A DNA stretch of 64,000 nt from positions 81,439,032 through 81,503,031 of the forward strand of contig JAOWCC010000936.1 of the NCBI GenBank assembly GCA_030867875.1, written 5' to 3'. The position numbers and the translations under genes were made by a program. Position 1 is the first letter of the stretch. Each line of letters opens with the position of its first letter. The notes under the pieces were generated by a model, which did not search any database, had not been told where the DNA came from, and was given only the letters and a program-made list of their open reading frames with translations. Shown here in pieces: positions 53,837 to 64,000 of the stretch. The DNA is from Actinernus sp. WN-2022 (Eukaryota > Cnidaria > Anthozoa > Actiniaria > Actinernidae).

Positions 53837-54242
53837 TAACCCCAGAAATCATGTAGAATTCAAAACTACAACACACAACTATGGATGCAGCTTACATAAA
53901 AAAATACATCACTGAAAGGAAGTTGTGAATAGATCCTTTCCATGTGACGTCATAACAATTCTAAAAACTAATCTATGAGATACATTGTATATGAAGCTGT
54001 TCTTTTAGTATGATTTAGATATCGGTATCCTCAGTATTTACGTCGATACAGTGATTTGTTTTTGAGTTTCAGTACTTTGAAATTTGTGACAGCCCAGGCC
54101 AGCGTGTTTCCTAAATGTCAAGGAAATCCATATATTTCGGCCAATTTCAAATTTTAGACTTGATAAACCTTTAAAAGTGATATCTAAAGTGTTTTGAAGT
54201 GAATGCTAATCATATTGATGGGGAAAACAGCTATATTTGTAG

Positions 54243-54309
54243 AGTATGTTTTTTGGCCGCCATCTTGGTGTACTAAAGCTGTACACCAACATGGCCGCCG
54301 CATACTATT
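54243..54309. repeat. 67 bp hairpin
   Basis: AGTATG, GGCCGCCATCTTGGTGTAC are inverted as GTACACCAACATGGCCGCC, CATACT around a loop of 7-8 bp. The arm contains a YY1-like CCGCCATCTTGG. Confidence 0.75.
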
Positions 54310-54716
54310 ACACTAAATTGTTCGAATATTATTTGGCCGACAGCTCGGTTACGAAGTTTTTCATTGCTCCAAAATTTCGGTCATTTCTATATTTTTACAT
54401 GCTCTATACACGGCATTAAATATATTTTACTAATATAAGTTTTTTCTTGAGGCAATTTTTTTTGTGACGTCAATGCAAACGATCAATACTCTTGAATTCC
54501 CTCGCTGATAGCATTTACAAAATGTAATGTTTAATAATTCTACTGTCAAAATGTTTTGATGTCATCAAACAATGTGGGCCTGTTTGAATAGAGTGGTTTT
54601 GCTTAACCCGTGAAACAAAAATTAATAGTCAGTATCTAACAGTCAAATAGAAACAAAAGAAAATGGAATTAGGGTATAATAGTGTCTATTAGTCCAATAT
54701 CTACTTCACAGGTTAA

Positions 54717-55271
54717 AGGGGAACTGAACCCTAAAATCAACCCAACGTCTATACAAAGATATATTCGAAATAAATAAGTTATGCTATTTTATTTTTCCGT
54801 GTTGTGTGTCTATGAGGAGAAAATAAGTCTCCAAGTTCCATTTTCCACTGAAAACTTGAGCCTTGAGCCATCTGTACATAGCGACGGCTGTGAGGAAGGT
54901 TTTTCTCTTCCTTGACATGCAATAAAAATATATTTAAAAAACTCTGAATTTCTAACGAGACCTCAAACAACCGTGGGGGCTGATCAAAGCCAGGTCCCGG
55001 CTAATCCACAGATCGAATTGGAATTTAGCTTGTTGGTTTTTGCGGAGGGAGTAAAACTGGAGAAAAACCCTCAGAGCAAGGGCGAGATACCAACAAACTC
55101 AACTCATATATGGTGCCACGTCCAGGGATCGAATCTGGGCCACAGAGGTGAGAGAGAAAGTGCTTAACCACTGTGCCACCCCAGCAATACAGAAAATAAA
55201 ATAGCAGAACCTATTTATTTCTAATACATGTTGGTATAGACGTTGGGTTGATTTTAGGGTTCAGTTCCCCT
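54717..55271. mobile_element. 555 bp TTAA-flanked MITE carrying a SINE
   Basis: AGGGGAACTGAACCCTAAAA, TCAACCCAACGTCTATAC at the left is inverted at the right. TTAA is on both sides (54713-54716 and 55272-55275). Between the arms is a minus-strand tRNA-derived SINE. Same target site and similar first bases as the element at 5000-7321, so possibly the same superfamily. Confidence 0.85.
54975..55187 (-). repeat. tRNA-derived SINE
   Basis: The minus strand starts GGGGTGGCACAGTGGTTAAG (A-box) and has CCCAGATTCGATCCCTGG (B-box), followed by a body with TTTTTCTCCAGTTTTACTCC. This is the common tRNA-headed SINE layout of cnidarian genomes. It is nested in the MITE at 54717-55271. Confidence 0.7.
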
Positions 55272-55275
55272 TTAA

Positions 55276-58200
55276 GTAAAACCAATCTACAAAACTAGTC
55301 TGATTCAAGAGATGTAATTAATTACAGTTTCCTTAGTACATGGGTAGAGATGGAGGGGTTTGAGAACAATTTTTATTGAGTACATTCATACATTTTTTTC
55401 AGAAGATGTAAAGCATAAGTCAAGCCAATAACCAGAGCTCTTTCAAAATATTTGTCTTTGAAATGAACAAAATACTTCATTAGTGGAGCATCGGCCCATG
55501 CACATATACATGTATATAGCAGCAAGCTTGCTCTGATATAACTGGAGCTCTGCCCATAGGTTTGCCTATGTATAATGATTTACTAGGCCATAAAATCTGT
55601 GCAACATAAAATCAGATCGAACATTCATGTTGTGTAAAAATAATTTATGAAACTTGCCGATTAATTAGTTTATTATGGTTTGCCACAAAACAAAAATGAT
55701 TTGCACAACAAATTTTATCTTGTCGATTTTTCCTCCATTTAATTGTAAAATAAAACCTTATGCTTGCATTTTATTCATGCACTCGTCTCTCTCTTGATAG
55801 AATGTTATAAAATTAATTGTGAAAGTGTCATGACTACCCTTGCAACTTCGATAATATAAATAATTTATTAATGTAAGCATTATGAATAACTGTTATTAAA
55901 ACAACAAATCAATGAATGTTTTAATCTTAATGCCCATACTAACATCCATGCCTTGCCTCCCCTAAACATTAGACAGGGTACTAAGTATATGTTGAGATGG
56001 CCCTTAAGTGTTGCATCAAATTGGGTATACTGGTATTTGTTTTTTGATAGTTTTCAATTGAGTATTGCAAAACCAATGAGCCAGTCACAGGAGAAAGTAA
56101 AAACAAGTAATTACAATCAGAATAATTCATCAATCATGAGGCAAAGTAAATAGAGCAGATTTCAATTGACTGTCTGAAGTGTTTTGGTTTTGCGTTTACC
56201 AAGCTCTCCTATTGGCTGAGAAAGTAAACCAACCAATCAGAATCCAAAGTAAAACCAAATGCAAATTGGTTTTGCTTTGTCATTGGCTCACAGGGAAGCC
56301 ATTTAAGAGTTACTTGTGATTACTCGCTCCTATGATTGGCTGGCCGTGGGTAGTTTGAGTTTGGCTTTACTACGCTCAATTGAAAACCTCCAGGGGTGGG
56401 AGGGACTGGACACAGCTGTTTAGGAGGCCAATGGTCAACTGGATGTTTAACTTTTTCTGTCAGAACATTTTCTCCTTAATGTCACATGCGAGAATACCTT
56501 GAACTTAACCTCCACACATGCATAAATCTTTCCATTCTATAAAATGATCCAACCTGGAAACCTTGTGAAAGCCAAATGACCTGTATTTTCTGATTTCCCT
56601 GCAGTCAAAACTATTATTACAGGTAGGAAAGTTCTTGTCATCCCTCCTCAAATATTAACATCAGATACTTTTTTGCACAAAAACCTATTTGTTAGCCACT
56701 AACAAAGGATATCACTTTTTTTAAGACCAAGACTTTTTGCTTGCCACTCAGCCTACTTAGTCCATGTATTAAACCCTGTTAACTCAAACTAAATAGGTTA
56801 TATGAAATAGTTATATTCTAAAATTGCAGTAATAGTCTGACCAATGGCATCCAATTTAAATAGGTACAATGTATTGTCCTGGAGACTTTAGCCTCATGTT
56901 CACATTGCCAAACAAAAGTGTATACATGAATGTGAGACTAAAGATTCCTAAACAATGGTTATTCGAATTGGATGTCATTTATGCAGGGGTTAGGATATAG
57001 GCACATGCCATTTGCACTAAAATCTTGAAGATGGCACCCAAAAGAAGCAATGTTATGTGCCCAACATACAACTGTTTAAAGTTGTTGTTCAGGTGACCAG
57101 CAGTTCTTCTCGAGGAATTGATTTAACTTGCTAATTTGAAAGCCGAAGTCTAGGCATATTTTTTTGTTTTTTGGTGGTGTTGCTGATTTTTTTAGAAGGT
57201 TCAAAATGTAGAAGAAATGAAAACATTTGCCTTGGCTAAGGGGCTTGGTAGGGATGTTTCATAATAGCGCAGGTAACCCATACAATTTGTTAAAGACAGA
57301 GTACCCAGAATGCATTTTGGCGTCTAAACATATGGCAACTACTGTGCAAGCCATGTTTTGATCGTTTTGGGTCACTGTATACCCACTCAATCAAAACAAA
57401 TAGGCCTCAAAAGCGAATTAAGCTAGACAACTCGCAAAGAAAGCTTTTGCTGATGAAGGTGAGGAAGCAAGCGACTGTGCTCACGATATCGATGATGATG
57501 CTTGTGCTGACTCAACATGTTCTGATTTTAGAAGATAACAAGAGCTAATTAACTACAAGGGGGTGTATACTAAACAACTTTATTTCATTATTCAAATGAT
57601 AACATTTACTGGTACTGAAGTCAGCAATATTGGCAAAGCCACCATGAGTACCAATGGCCCAAAGTTTTGAAAAATGGCCCTTAATTTTTTGTACTACATA
57701 TGGGGCAATTGTCCCTCGCCTGCTTTGGCTATCCTAACCCCTGTTTATGCAATGGTCTATTAACTTTGGCCGCCTCATCTAACTCTAATGAAATTTTGGA
57801 TCTCCTTTTAGTGCAGTTGCTCGAACTCAATTAAACCTAGCCTTACTAAAACCTTACTACTTTGTTAAGCTTTTACATATTGCAGTGGCAGAACAATATC
57901 TATTCTGACTATTATTAAATTAAAGTTACTTTTAGAAAGTGAAAACAGTATAGTATTTGTAAATATACAGGATGTGCATTTTGATCAAAACACAATGCTA
58001 TATGATCAAAAGAATGATCTTATCTGAACTCTAAAAGTAGATTAGTAATGTTCAGACTTTTATTTGATGCCCTGGTATAAACTCTCATTTTCAATATATA
58101 TATTATATTTTGTGTTCAAGATTTGAGTTAGTCTAGCCTAGCCTGGCTATTAGATTCGAACTGGAAAACAATATTTTATTGGGTTCTTTCATTTTTGGTC

Positions 58201-58660
58201 TCCTTTGGCTTATTAATGTCACTCAACTTTCCAAAGTTTCTTTTGAGAGAAACTCTAGGAATCAAATGCCTGACACAGGAAGAACAATTTAAATAAAATA
58301 ATGACATTGTCTCTTACTTATATTGTGTTATTCTTAAAAGTTAAATGATATTTGAATGTTGACAATTAAGAGCTAATGGGATTTCAAAGTACTGAAGCAA
58401 TAAACTAGTTCCAGCCACCCAGGGGCAGTTAGTGGATGATCTTTTTTTTTCCTTCCACTTCGCTCTTTTTTTTACTTGTTGCCCACTCACTGTCCCTGGG
58501 TATCCAGGGATACACCTCGGACTAGAACTAATAATATTGCTTGTACTTTGCAATCACCATCAAGTCTGAATTGGAGCCATTTGAATGACTTATCAAAAGA
58601 AAGCTGATTACAACCTTTTTATACAACTATGTTAAGTTCATAAGAAGGTAGTGGTGATTT
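55276..58660. other. Long non-coding stretch with a small coding-like remnant
   Basis: No gene is established over 3.4 kb. At about 57420-57540 a plus frame reads ARQLAKKAFADEGEEASDCA, HDIDDDACADSTCSDFRR and a stop, an acidic tail that could be an exon remnant. A poly-pyrimidine block with a TCCCTGGGTATCCAGGGA palindrome lies at 58440-58515. Confidence 0.4.
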
Positions 58661-58672
58661 GTAACTATGTTA

Positions 58673-58819
58673 CCCTGGATACCAGAGGTTTTAAGAGTAA
58701 AGTATGAAGCGAGCGAGGGAGGAGGGAAGTGACGAGATAAATACAAAATGTAGAGAACATGTCCCTCTCTCCTCTCCTCCTCAGTCTCCCTCCCCTCACA
58801 AGGCCTCTGGAACCCAGGG
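58673..58819. mobile_element. Short TA-flanked MITE, CCCTGG/CCAGGG ends (copy 2)
   Basis: CCCTGGATACCAGAGG and CCTCTGGAACCCAGGG, with TA on both sides (58671-58672, 58820-58821). Related to 3954-4028. The interior is purine-rich then pyrimidine-rich. Confidence 0.65.
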
Positions 58820-59206
58820 TATAGCCACACCGCAGCAAAACTGTATGCTCTGCAGGCCAAAAGAACGAAGGCTCTGCTATCAAATACAAATTAAACTTTT
58901 TTAGTAAATAATTTTATAACTTAGTAAACTCACAGTGAATTACAAATTAAGAAAACTTCAACCTGTTAAAGTCTTAGGCTTATCTTTAAGTAGTTTTCTT
59001 ATTTTTTGACAAAACAGTTCGCCAATGGATACGTTTAAGCAGAAATTTTAAAATCACTGGTATGTTCCTGTTGTTTCATTTCAGTTTTCGCGGGAAACTG
59101 GGGGTGGCCGCGCGGCAACAAGAAATAGCAAATACGCATGCGCGTGACGTTTAGCCGCGGTGTGTGTGTCTTTGGATAAACACATTTCTCATTAGCCTAA
59201 ATTGAA

Positions 59207-59238
59207 ACAAGAGGCTGTACCAGCCTTTACTCGGGCCA
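59207..59238 (+). repeat. Hairpin family A: ACAAGA-stem-TTACTCGGGC, copy 3
   Basis: ACAAG, stem AGGCTG-TAC-CAGCCT, then TTACTCGGGCC. The flanks match copies at 17395 and 19017 and at 61749; the stem does not, yet it pairs perfectly. Confidence 0.7.
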
Positions 59239-59679
59239 TATGGAATTTCAACAAGGAATAGTTGGTATTCTTTGCAGGTTTGATTAAAAAAGTATTTTAC
59301 ACTTGCAATTGTTTTAGCCTTTGGGAGAATAATAAACTATTTTGAATTCTTTTTACAAGAGTTACATATATAAATTCTTTTTAAGAAGAATTGTGATTCT
59401 GTCTCCAGAGAAGTCATATAATAAAAATATTATATTAGTTATGTAAAAATAATCCTATTTTAGAGTGCCTGGGATGATAACTGCCATGGAAAACAGAAAG
59501 CAAATTGCAGCCATGTTTATAACAGTAGCTACATATGTTTGAGACAATATATACATTGTACGAAGCAACAGAAGACCAGTTATAATATAGTGAACACGAA
59601 TGGTTAATTCTGTCCTGCTCTGCTGAGACTTCAAACAAGTTTGATTTCACATGGTTTCGCATGGTTTCAGGGAAGAATA

Positions 59680-60074
59680 GGCGAATCCTTGCTGACGTCA
59701 TTGTTTACATTTTTGCCTCATTAGCATAAATTAAACTTCAAGCTACAAACAAACAGAGTACATCAGTTGAAAGAGAATTTTAAACTGAGTAATCACCGAA
59801 AATGTAAGTTTGATATGTTAAATATTTACAGAGAAATTGACTTTTCAAAACTGTAAAATGGGCTGGGGGCAAAAGTTGCTGACAGCCATACATTCTTTGT
59901 AAATTTTGCTATTTTTAAATACTTTTCCTCAAAATAAATTTATTTTATCATTCTAAAATTTTCGGTGATTATCAAGTGTATCAATCTCTTTCGATTTATG
60001 GACTGTTTGTTTATATGTATGTTGCTTGAAGTTTGATGTATGCTAATAAGGAAAAAAGTAAACGAGGATTCGCC
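59680..60074. mobile_element. 395 bp palindromic MITE with TA target site
   Basis: GGCGAATCCT...GGATTCGCC ends with TA outside both (59678-59679, 60075-60076). The arms pair inward through GTTTAC, ATTAGCATA, AAACTTCAAGC, AAACAAACAG, GAAAGAGA, ATAATCACCGAAAAT-type blocks. A TGACGTCA site lies in the left arm at 59692. Confidence 0.75.
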
Positions 60075-60076
60075 TA

Positions 60077-60760
60077 TAGATTCAAGAGGCCAATTAGTAA
60101 AACCTCAACAACAAGTCTTTAAAATAACACATGCAATGTTCCTTTAAACTTCCTTCCAGTGATTTAGCATTCAGTTTTGCACTGTATCAGTAGCTTTGCA
60201 TATTTACTGGCAGCTACTACACCAGAGGTCAACCTCCAGGTACCCTGGGGATTTGCACAAATACGCAATCAAACTCGTTGTATCATATCCCCTGGTATGG
60301 GGCACAGCAATTAGTAAAAATTCATACAAGGTTCCTGATCTATGAACCAAAGTGAGCTTTTCCCCCTCACCGATGGGCAACAAACAATTAATTCTGACAG
60401 GTTCCCATGGATCCACCCCTGGGGGAAGCTGCTAATACATGCATTATTTACCCATCCATATACTACAACAACAAAAGAATTTAAGGCAGCAGTCATGAAT
60501 ATGTATGTAATCTACTAGATTTACCCTGTATATTAATATATAAAATGTACATAGTGGCAACAAGGGAACTAGTACTACTACTACTAACAGAGGAGAATGT
60601 CAATGTATTTATTAGCATCATGGTATTGCTAACTGGGGACAAACTCATTTACTCTATGTATACAACTATATCCACTACACTTGAGGGTGGTCACTACCAG
60701 AGATTTGGTTGCATTCTCAGTGTTGGCCTACAATTTAAGATTCTGATCCAAGAAGACATG
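60077..60760. other. Non-coding stretch
   Basis: No gene or clear repeat recognised. Confidence 0.45.
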
Positions 60761-60771
60761 AAGGTCTAACC

Positions 60772-60859
60772 TAATCTCGTACCCAGATCCCACGCCATGT
60801 TTTCCATGTTTTCCTTCCCTGTGACCGTGAGTAGAATGGGAGATCTGGGTACGAGATTA
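60772..60859. mobile_element. 88 bp micro-MITE with perfect 9 bp target duplication
   Basis: TAATCTCGTACCCAGATC and its inverse GATCTGGGTACGAGATTA bound the element. GGTCTAACC is exactly duplicated at 60763-60771 and 60860-60868. A 9 bp duplication fits Mutator-like elements. Confidence 0.85.
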
Positions 60860-60914
60860 GGTCTAACCATTTGCAGATGTCAGAGCAAAGGCAGTACCAG
60901 TTCTCCCACTTACA

Positions 60915-61005
60915 TTGTATTTGAAGGTCCCACCAGGATTTGAACCCACTAGTGACTACCTCCTGCACAACAGACTGACACTTAACCACTGAGCTTACTG
61001 GAATG
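60915..61005 (-). repeat. tRNA-like SINE head
   Basis: The minus strand reads AAGCTCAGTGGTTAAGTG (A-box) and TGGGTTCAAATCCTGG (B-box with paired T-stem). It follows the micro-MITE by about 50 bp. Confidence 0.5.
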
Positions 61006-61417
61006 CAGTTTAAGCAAACTGGAGGCTACCATCTTTCTGTTATACAGGCCCAAACTTAGTTCAGATAAAAATAATCCAATTGTAATGAAATTATAAATAC
61101 ATATAGATGATGTAACTTTGAAATTTAGAATAAATTATTATTTCTCAAATAAGGTATAGACGGCATGAGTCCATTTCAGAAATAAACATGCGATTTCCAC
61201 TCGGTTTTTGGATTATTGGAGTCATCTGTCTTCACACCAAATAATTAATTGCAGTTGTAGATCTTCCGGATCCGTTTTCCTATTTTACCGAAAGAACTGA
61301 TAAATTGGGCCAATTTCTGGAGCCCATTTTCTAGTCTATTAGAAGCCATTTAAACTTTAAGAGGAAATAATAAATATCAACACTGCAACCTGGTATTAAA
61401 CATTTGTGTTTACTTAC

Positions 61418-61549
61418 CAAATATGTCAGATACATAAAGTTGGACGCGGACGCAATCTCATTCTCAGACTCCTTTCGTATATAAAAACGTGAGAATTTTC
61501 CATGCAGACGGCCCGTAAAACTCCTGTCGGCCCTAGAAAAACTGAACAT
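61418..61549 (-). CDS. Possible first coding exon, minus strand
   Basis: An ATG at 61549 in a good context (CCAAGATGT) opens MFSFSRADRSFTGRLHGKFS, RFYIRKESENEIASASNFMY to a strong G|GTAAGT donor (61412-61417). The upstream region is GC-richer and contains CCGCCATCTTGG at about 61641, promoter-like. An alternative frame starting MAATKDLCLVMANHL is open over the same span. Neither is recognised, and no downstream exon was identified. Confidence 0.3.
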
Positions 61550-61748
61550 CTTGGTATTTTAGTCCAAGAAGCCTTTGGTTTCAGCAAAAATGGCCCAATA
61601 ACTAGGTGATTTGCCATAACAAGGCATAAGTCCTTTGTAGCCGCCATCTTGGATTTTTCAGAAAGAAACCTGTTCCGCGTGTTTATCCCGTGGGGAATCG
61701 ATTCTGATTGGTTGACGGGCCCGGAAGTCGACACAGAAAATAATAAAA

Positions 61749-61778
61749 ACAAGACGCCCGCTGGGCGTTTACTCGGGC
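61749..61778 (+). repeat. Hairpin family A: ACAAGA-stem-TTACTCGGGC, copy 4
   Basis: ACAAG, stem ACGCCC-GCT-GGGCGT, then TTACTCGGGC. Third distinct stem sequence in the same flank. Confidence 0.7.
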
Positions 61779-61856
61779 TGTCACTTTTAGGTACGAGGCC
61801 AACTGTTTCTAAAATAAATTCTGCCAAAAAAGGACGACTTCGTGAAAATCATTAAA

Positions 61857-61930
61857 AATTAAAGGCACTTGTAAGAGATTGGTAGTGTTATTAGCAAAAC
61901 CTGTTTGTAAATGCTATTTTCCACCTTCTT
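61857..61930 (+). repeat. Copy of the 43494-43560 segment
   Basis: AAAGGCACTTGTAAGAGATT and TTTGTAAATGCTATTTTCCA occur in the same order at 43499-43545, with 20 extra bases here. Confidence 0.7.
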
Positions 61931-62033
61931 ACAATTCTCAACCTCCAAAGGTGGTCACGGTCACTTACAGGAGCTTCTAATTGCAAAGTTTTACTAATAA
62001 TTAAAACCAGGTTGCATAAGGGTGGTCGCTGAA

Positions 62034-62262
62034 GGGACTGGTCAGAAATTAGCAGGGGAAGGGGTTGTGAAAGGGGGAGGATCATATTGTTTTGAATCCC
62101 CAAAACTGGATGGTCATAAATATTGGGCAACTGAAAAAGGATTGGTTATAGGGGAGAAAGGGTCAACAAATTTCATACTAATACATACTATACATTTTTA
62201 GACTTTTTTATCTCCACCCCACCCCCTTTGCACCTCCCCTGCTAATTTTTGACCAGTCCCTA
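62034..62262. mobile_element. 229 bp MITE, AGGGACTGGTC ends
   Basis: AGGGACTGGTCAGAAATTAG, CAGGGGA is inverted as TCCCCTG, CTAATTTTTGACCAGTCCCT. No coding content. Related words at 4221-4420. Confidence 0.8.
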
Positions 62263-62680
62263 ATGTTTAATAAAATATTGTGTGCATTGAAAATTAACTT
62301 TATTTAATGAGGGTAACACCAACCAACCACGAGTTAAAAACGAGTGAACACAAGTAGAACACGAGTGACTGCAAGTAAGCTAGGTTACCCTAGGATAACA
62401 CAGGTAGCTCAAAATGCTCGGATGCAAATACTATTGTTAATCTGTTCTAACTCCACAGTACACCAGTGAACACGAGTGTATAATTGTTCATTATTTAATT
62501 TAACACTATAATTAAAAGAACTAAGAGAAACAACCCGAGGAATCAATAGACCTCATTTCCAGTGGTAACGAGTTCCATAAAATAAGAGCAGATACCAAAA
62601 CATCCGAAGTCCACATGATTTCAAATTATACTTCACGATCTTGAATAAATGCTGACTTGCCGAGCATAGCTTCGGGACTT
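62263..62680. other. Non-coding stretch
   Basis: Only loosely repeated CACGAGTGAACACAAGT-type words (62325-62480) are seen. Confidence 0.4.
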
Positions 62681-62689
62681 GTCGAACTT

Positions 62690-63430
62690 GTAGCTTGTTG
62701 AAGAAATTAAATGCTCTTGCAATTGATTGTTTATTTGTTTCATGAAAGAAGTACACGTGCTTTGGGTAACAAATTTCATAATTTCTACCGGATTAAAAAC
62801 ACAATCAAACCCATGAATTTCCCCGGTGCTTCGAATATGATTTGACCTCGGCAGGAAGCCAGTAATATTCGTTTAGGACTTTAGATTCAAATTGGATTTA
62901 CGAAAGCACAAGCAAACAAATACTCTTGGTCGCTTGAACGCTTGAAATGTACCAGGCATCACAGACACATATTAAATAGAGCGATAATTAGAACAAAAAG
63001 CAAATAACAGACAAACTGAGAGGGTTTTTTTCACTCATGAATGCAGTTCGAATTGATGAGTGAAAAAATGTGTCTGTACCAGGCTATGTTTCGATTTCCA
63101 AAGTCTTATCCTGTTCAGTTTATACGGTTTCCAATGACAAATCCAACTTCTAGTAGCTTGTCGAAGTAAAATGCTCTCGTTGTTTATTTGTTTCATGAAA
63201 GAAGTAGACATGCGCTTTGGGTAACGAATTTCATTATTTCTAGCGGATTAAAAACACAATCGAACCCATGCATTTTCCCCGGATGCTTCGAATATGATTT
63301 GACCTCGGCAGGAAGCCAGTGTATTCCTGTACGAGTGGAACTTTTCACAACCACGCTTGGTAGTTTGAAATGTACTCGACATCACAGACACACAGACTTT
63401 AAAACAGAGCGATAATTAAAATAAAAGAAC
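62690..63430. repeat. Two direct copies of about 230 bp, 465 bp apart
   Basis: TTGTTTATTTGTTTCATGAA, GCTTTGGGTAAC, GGATTAAAAACACAATC, GCTTCGAATATGATTTGACC, TCGGCAGGAAGCCAGT, TTGAAATGTAC and CATCACAGACACA occur in order from 62690 and again from 63160. Between them is a 13 bp arm hairpin at about 63026-63067 (TTTTTTCACTCAT/ATGAGTGAAAAAA). Confidence 0.8.
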
Positions 63431-63850
63431 GAAAAGCACAATAACAGACTATAGAATCCTCGTAAGTCTTGCAACGATACCGAAACACGATCCCGTAAAT
63501 TTTGAATGAGTAAGTCTATTGAGTCTTGACAACACAGTGACAAGTCTTGAATAAAATCCCGTTCGTTAAGTCGAGTTTTAATTTAATTGAGGTCTGGCAC
63601 ACAATCTTGGCCCGTAGATAATTCCGATTTCTATCCTTTGTCGTGAAACTGTCAGCAGAGTCCGCTGAAAGTGTGTGGACAATCTTTAGAGAATTCTGAA
63701 AAATTTTTTTACAGAAGACCCGGCAAGCAGGCTACTTTGCTTCCCGTTCGCCGAAGTACTAGATTCGGCTACCATGTATATTTATGTCATATGCAGATGA
63801 CTTTAAGCCACCGGTTTTGAAAATCATCCTTATTTTTCAATCGCTCCAAC
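63431..63850. other. Non-coding stretch, presumed intron
   Basis: No gene recognised. Lies downstream (minus strand) of the exon at the right edge. Confidence 0.4.
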
Positions 63851-63854
63851 TTAC

Positions 63855-64000
63855 CAGAGTTGAAATACAGTGTACTTTGTTGAAAGTAATCCCAACGAAC
63901 ACTCTTCTTCCCCGCCGAACCACAGACAATGATGGACTTCGGCCGCAAAGCTAAACAACACGAAACTCGTCCGCTTTGATTTTGTTTCAGTAGAGCCATT
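63855..64000 (-). CDS. Probable exon of a minus-strand gene running off the right edge
   Basis: Reads MALLKQNQSGRVSCCLALRP, KSIIVCGSAGKKSVRWDYFQ, QSTLYFNS to a strong CTG|GTAAGT donor at 63849-63854. The Met at 63999 may be the true start or internal. GC-richer than its surroundings. The family is not recognised and the next exon was not found. Confidence 0.4.

Overview
The window looks like nuclear DNA of an anthozoan cnidarian, most likely a stony coral. This is an inference from four things: an AT-rich background, metazoan GT-AG splice sites, a TRAF-family last exon (the clearest host coding sequence), and a repeat landscape of Jockey/CR1/L2-type LINEs, a Ty3/gypsy element, tRNA-derived SINE heads and very many short palindromic DNA transposons. 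I see no prokaryotic operon, rRNA gene or CRISPR array.

Layout. 0-5 kb: one copy of a 1.23 kb dispersed repeat, a decayed LINE and small inverted-repeat elements. 5-7.3 kb: a DNA transposon with TTAA flanks and about 175 bp inverted arms, split by a 5'-truncated LINE. 8.3-10.6 kb: a second truncated LINE with a long intact reverse transcriptase. 12.05-16.0 kb (minus): a 5'-truncated Ty3/gypsy element with one 128 bp LTR, a 906-residue pol and broken gag. 16.4-17.0 kb (minus): exons of a ZMYM/KIAA1958-like (DUF3504) relic. 17.0-22.2 kb: two adjacent composite inverted-repeat elements. The first contains a direct duplication in which one copy carries an extra 260 bp element and the other preserves the empty site. 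22.5-25.1 kb: a 2.6 kb foldback element with a perfect 9 bp target duplication, 375 bp arms, and another element inserted in its left end. 26.8-35.4 kb: LINE tails, palindromes and minisatellites. 35.78-36.46 kb (minus): the last exon of a TRAF gene (coiled coil plus MATH domain). 37.5-42 kb: palindromes and a mosaic copy of segments also found at 31.7-35.0 kb. 42.15-43.41 kb: a 22 bp satellite that appears to have grown from an 18 bp in-frame codon repeat. 44.66-45.15 kb: a long CTG/CTA trinucleotide array. 47.4-48.7 kb: second copy of the 1.23 kb repeat. 48.8-53.4 kb (plus): a candidate spliced gene of unknown function. 49.8-62.3 kb: many well-bounded short DNA transposons, several with visible target duplications, and SINE heads. 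The right edge holds one probable minus-strand exon that runs out of the window.

How it fits together: the window is mostly transposon-on-transposon nesting around a few host exons (TRAF; the unknown 48.8-53.4 kb gene; possible exons at 61.4 and 63.9 kb). The most unusual signals are two hairpin families whose flanks are conserved while the stems change on both arms together, the codon-derived satellite with a 330 bp higher-order duplication, and the foldback element with its dated nesting order. All family names come from reading motifs by eye; no database search was possible.
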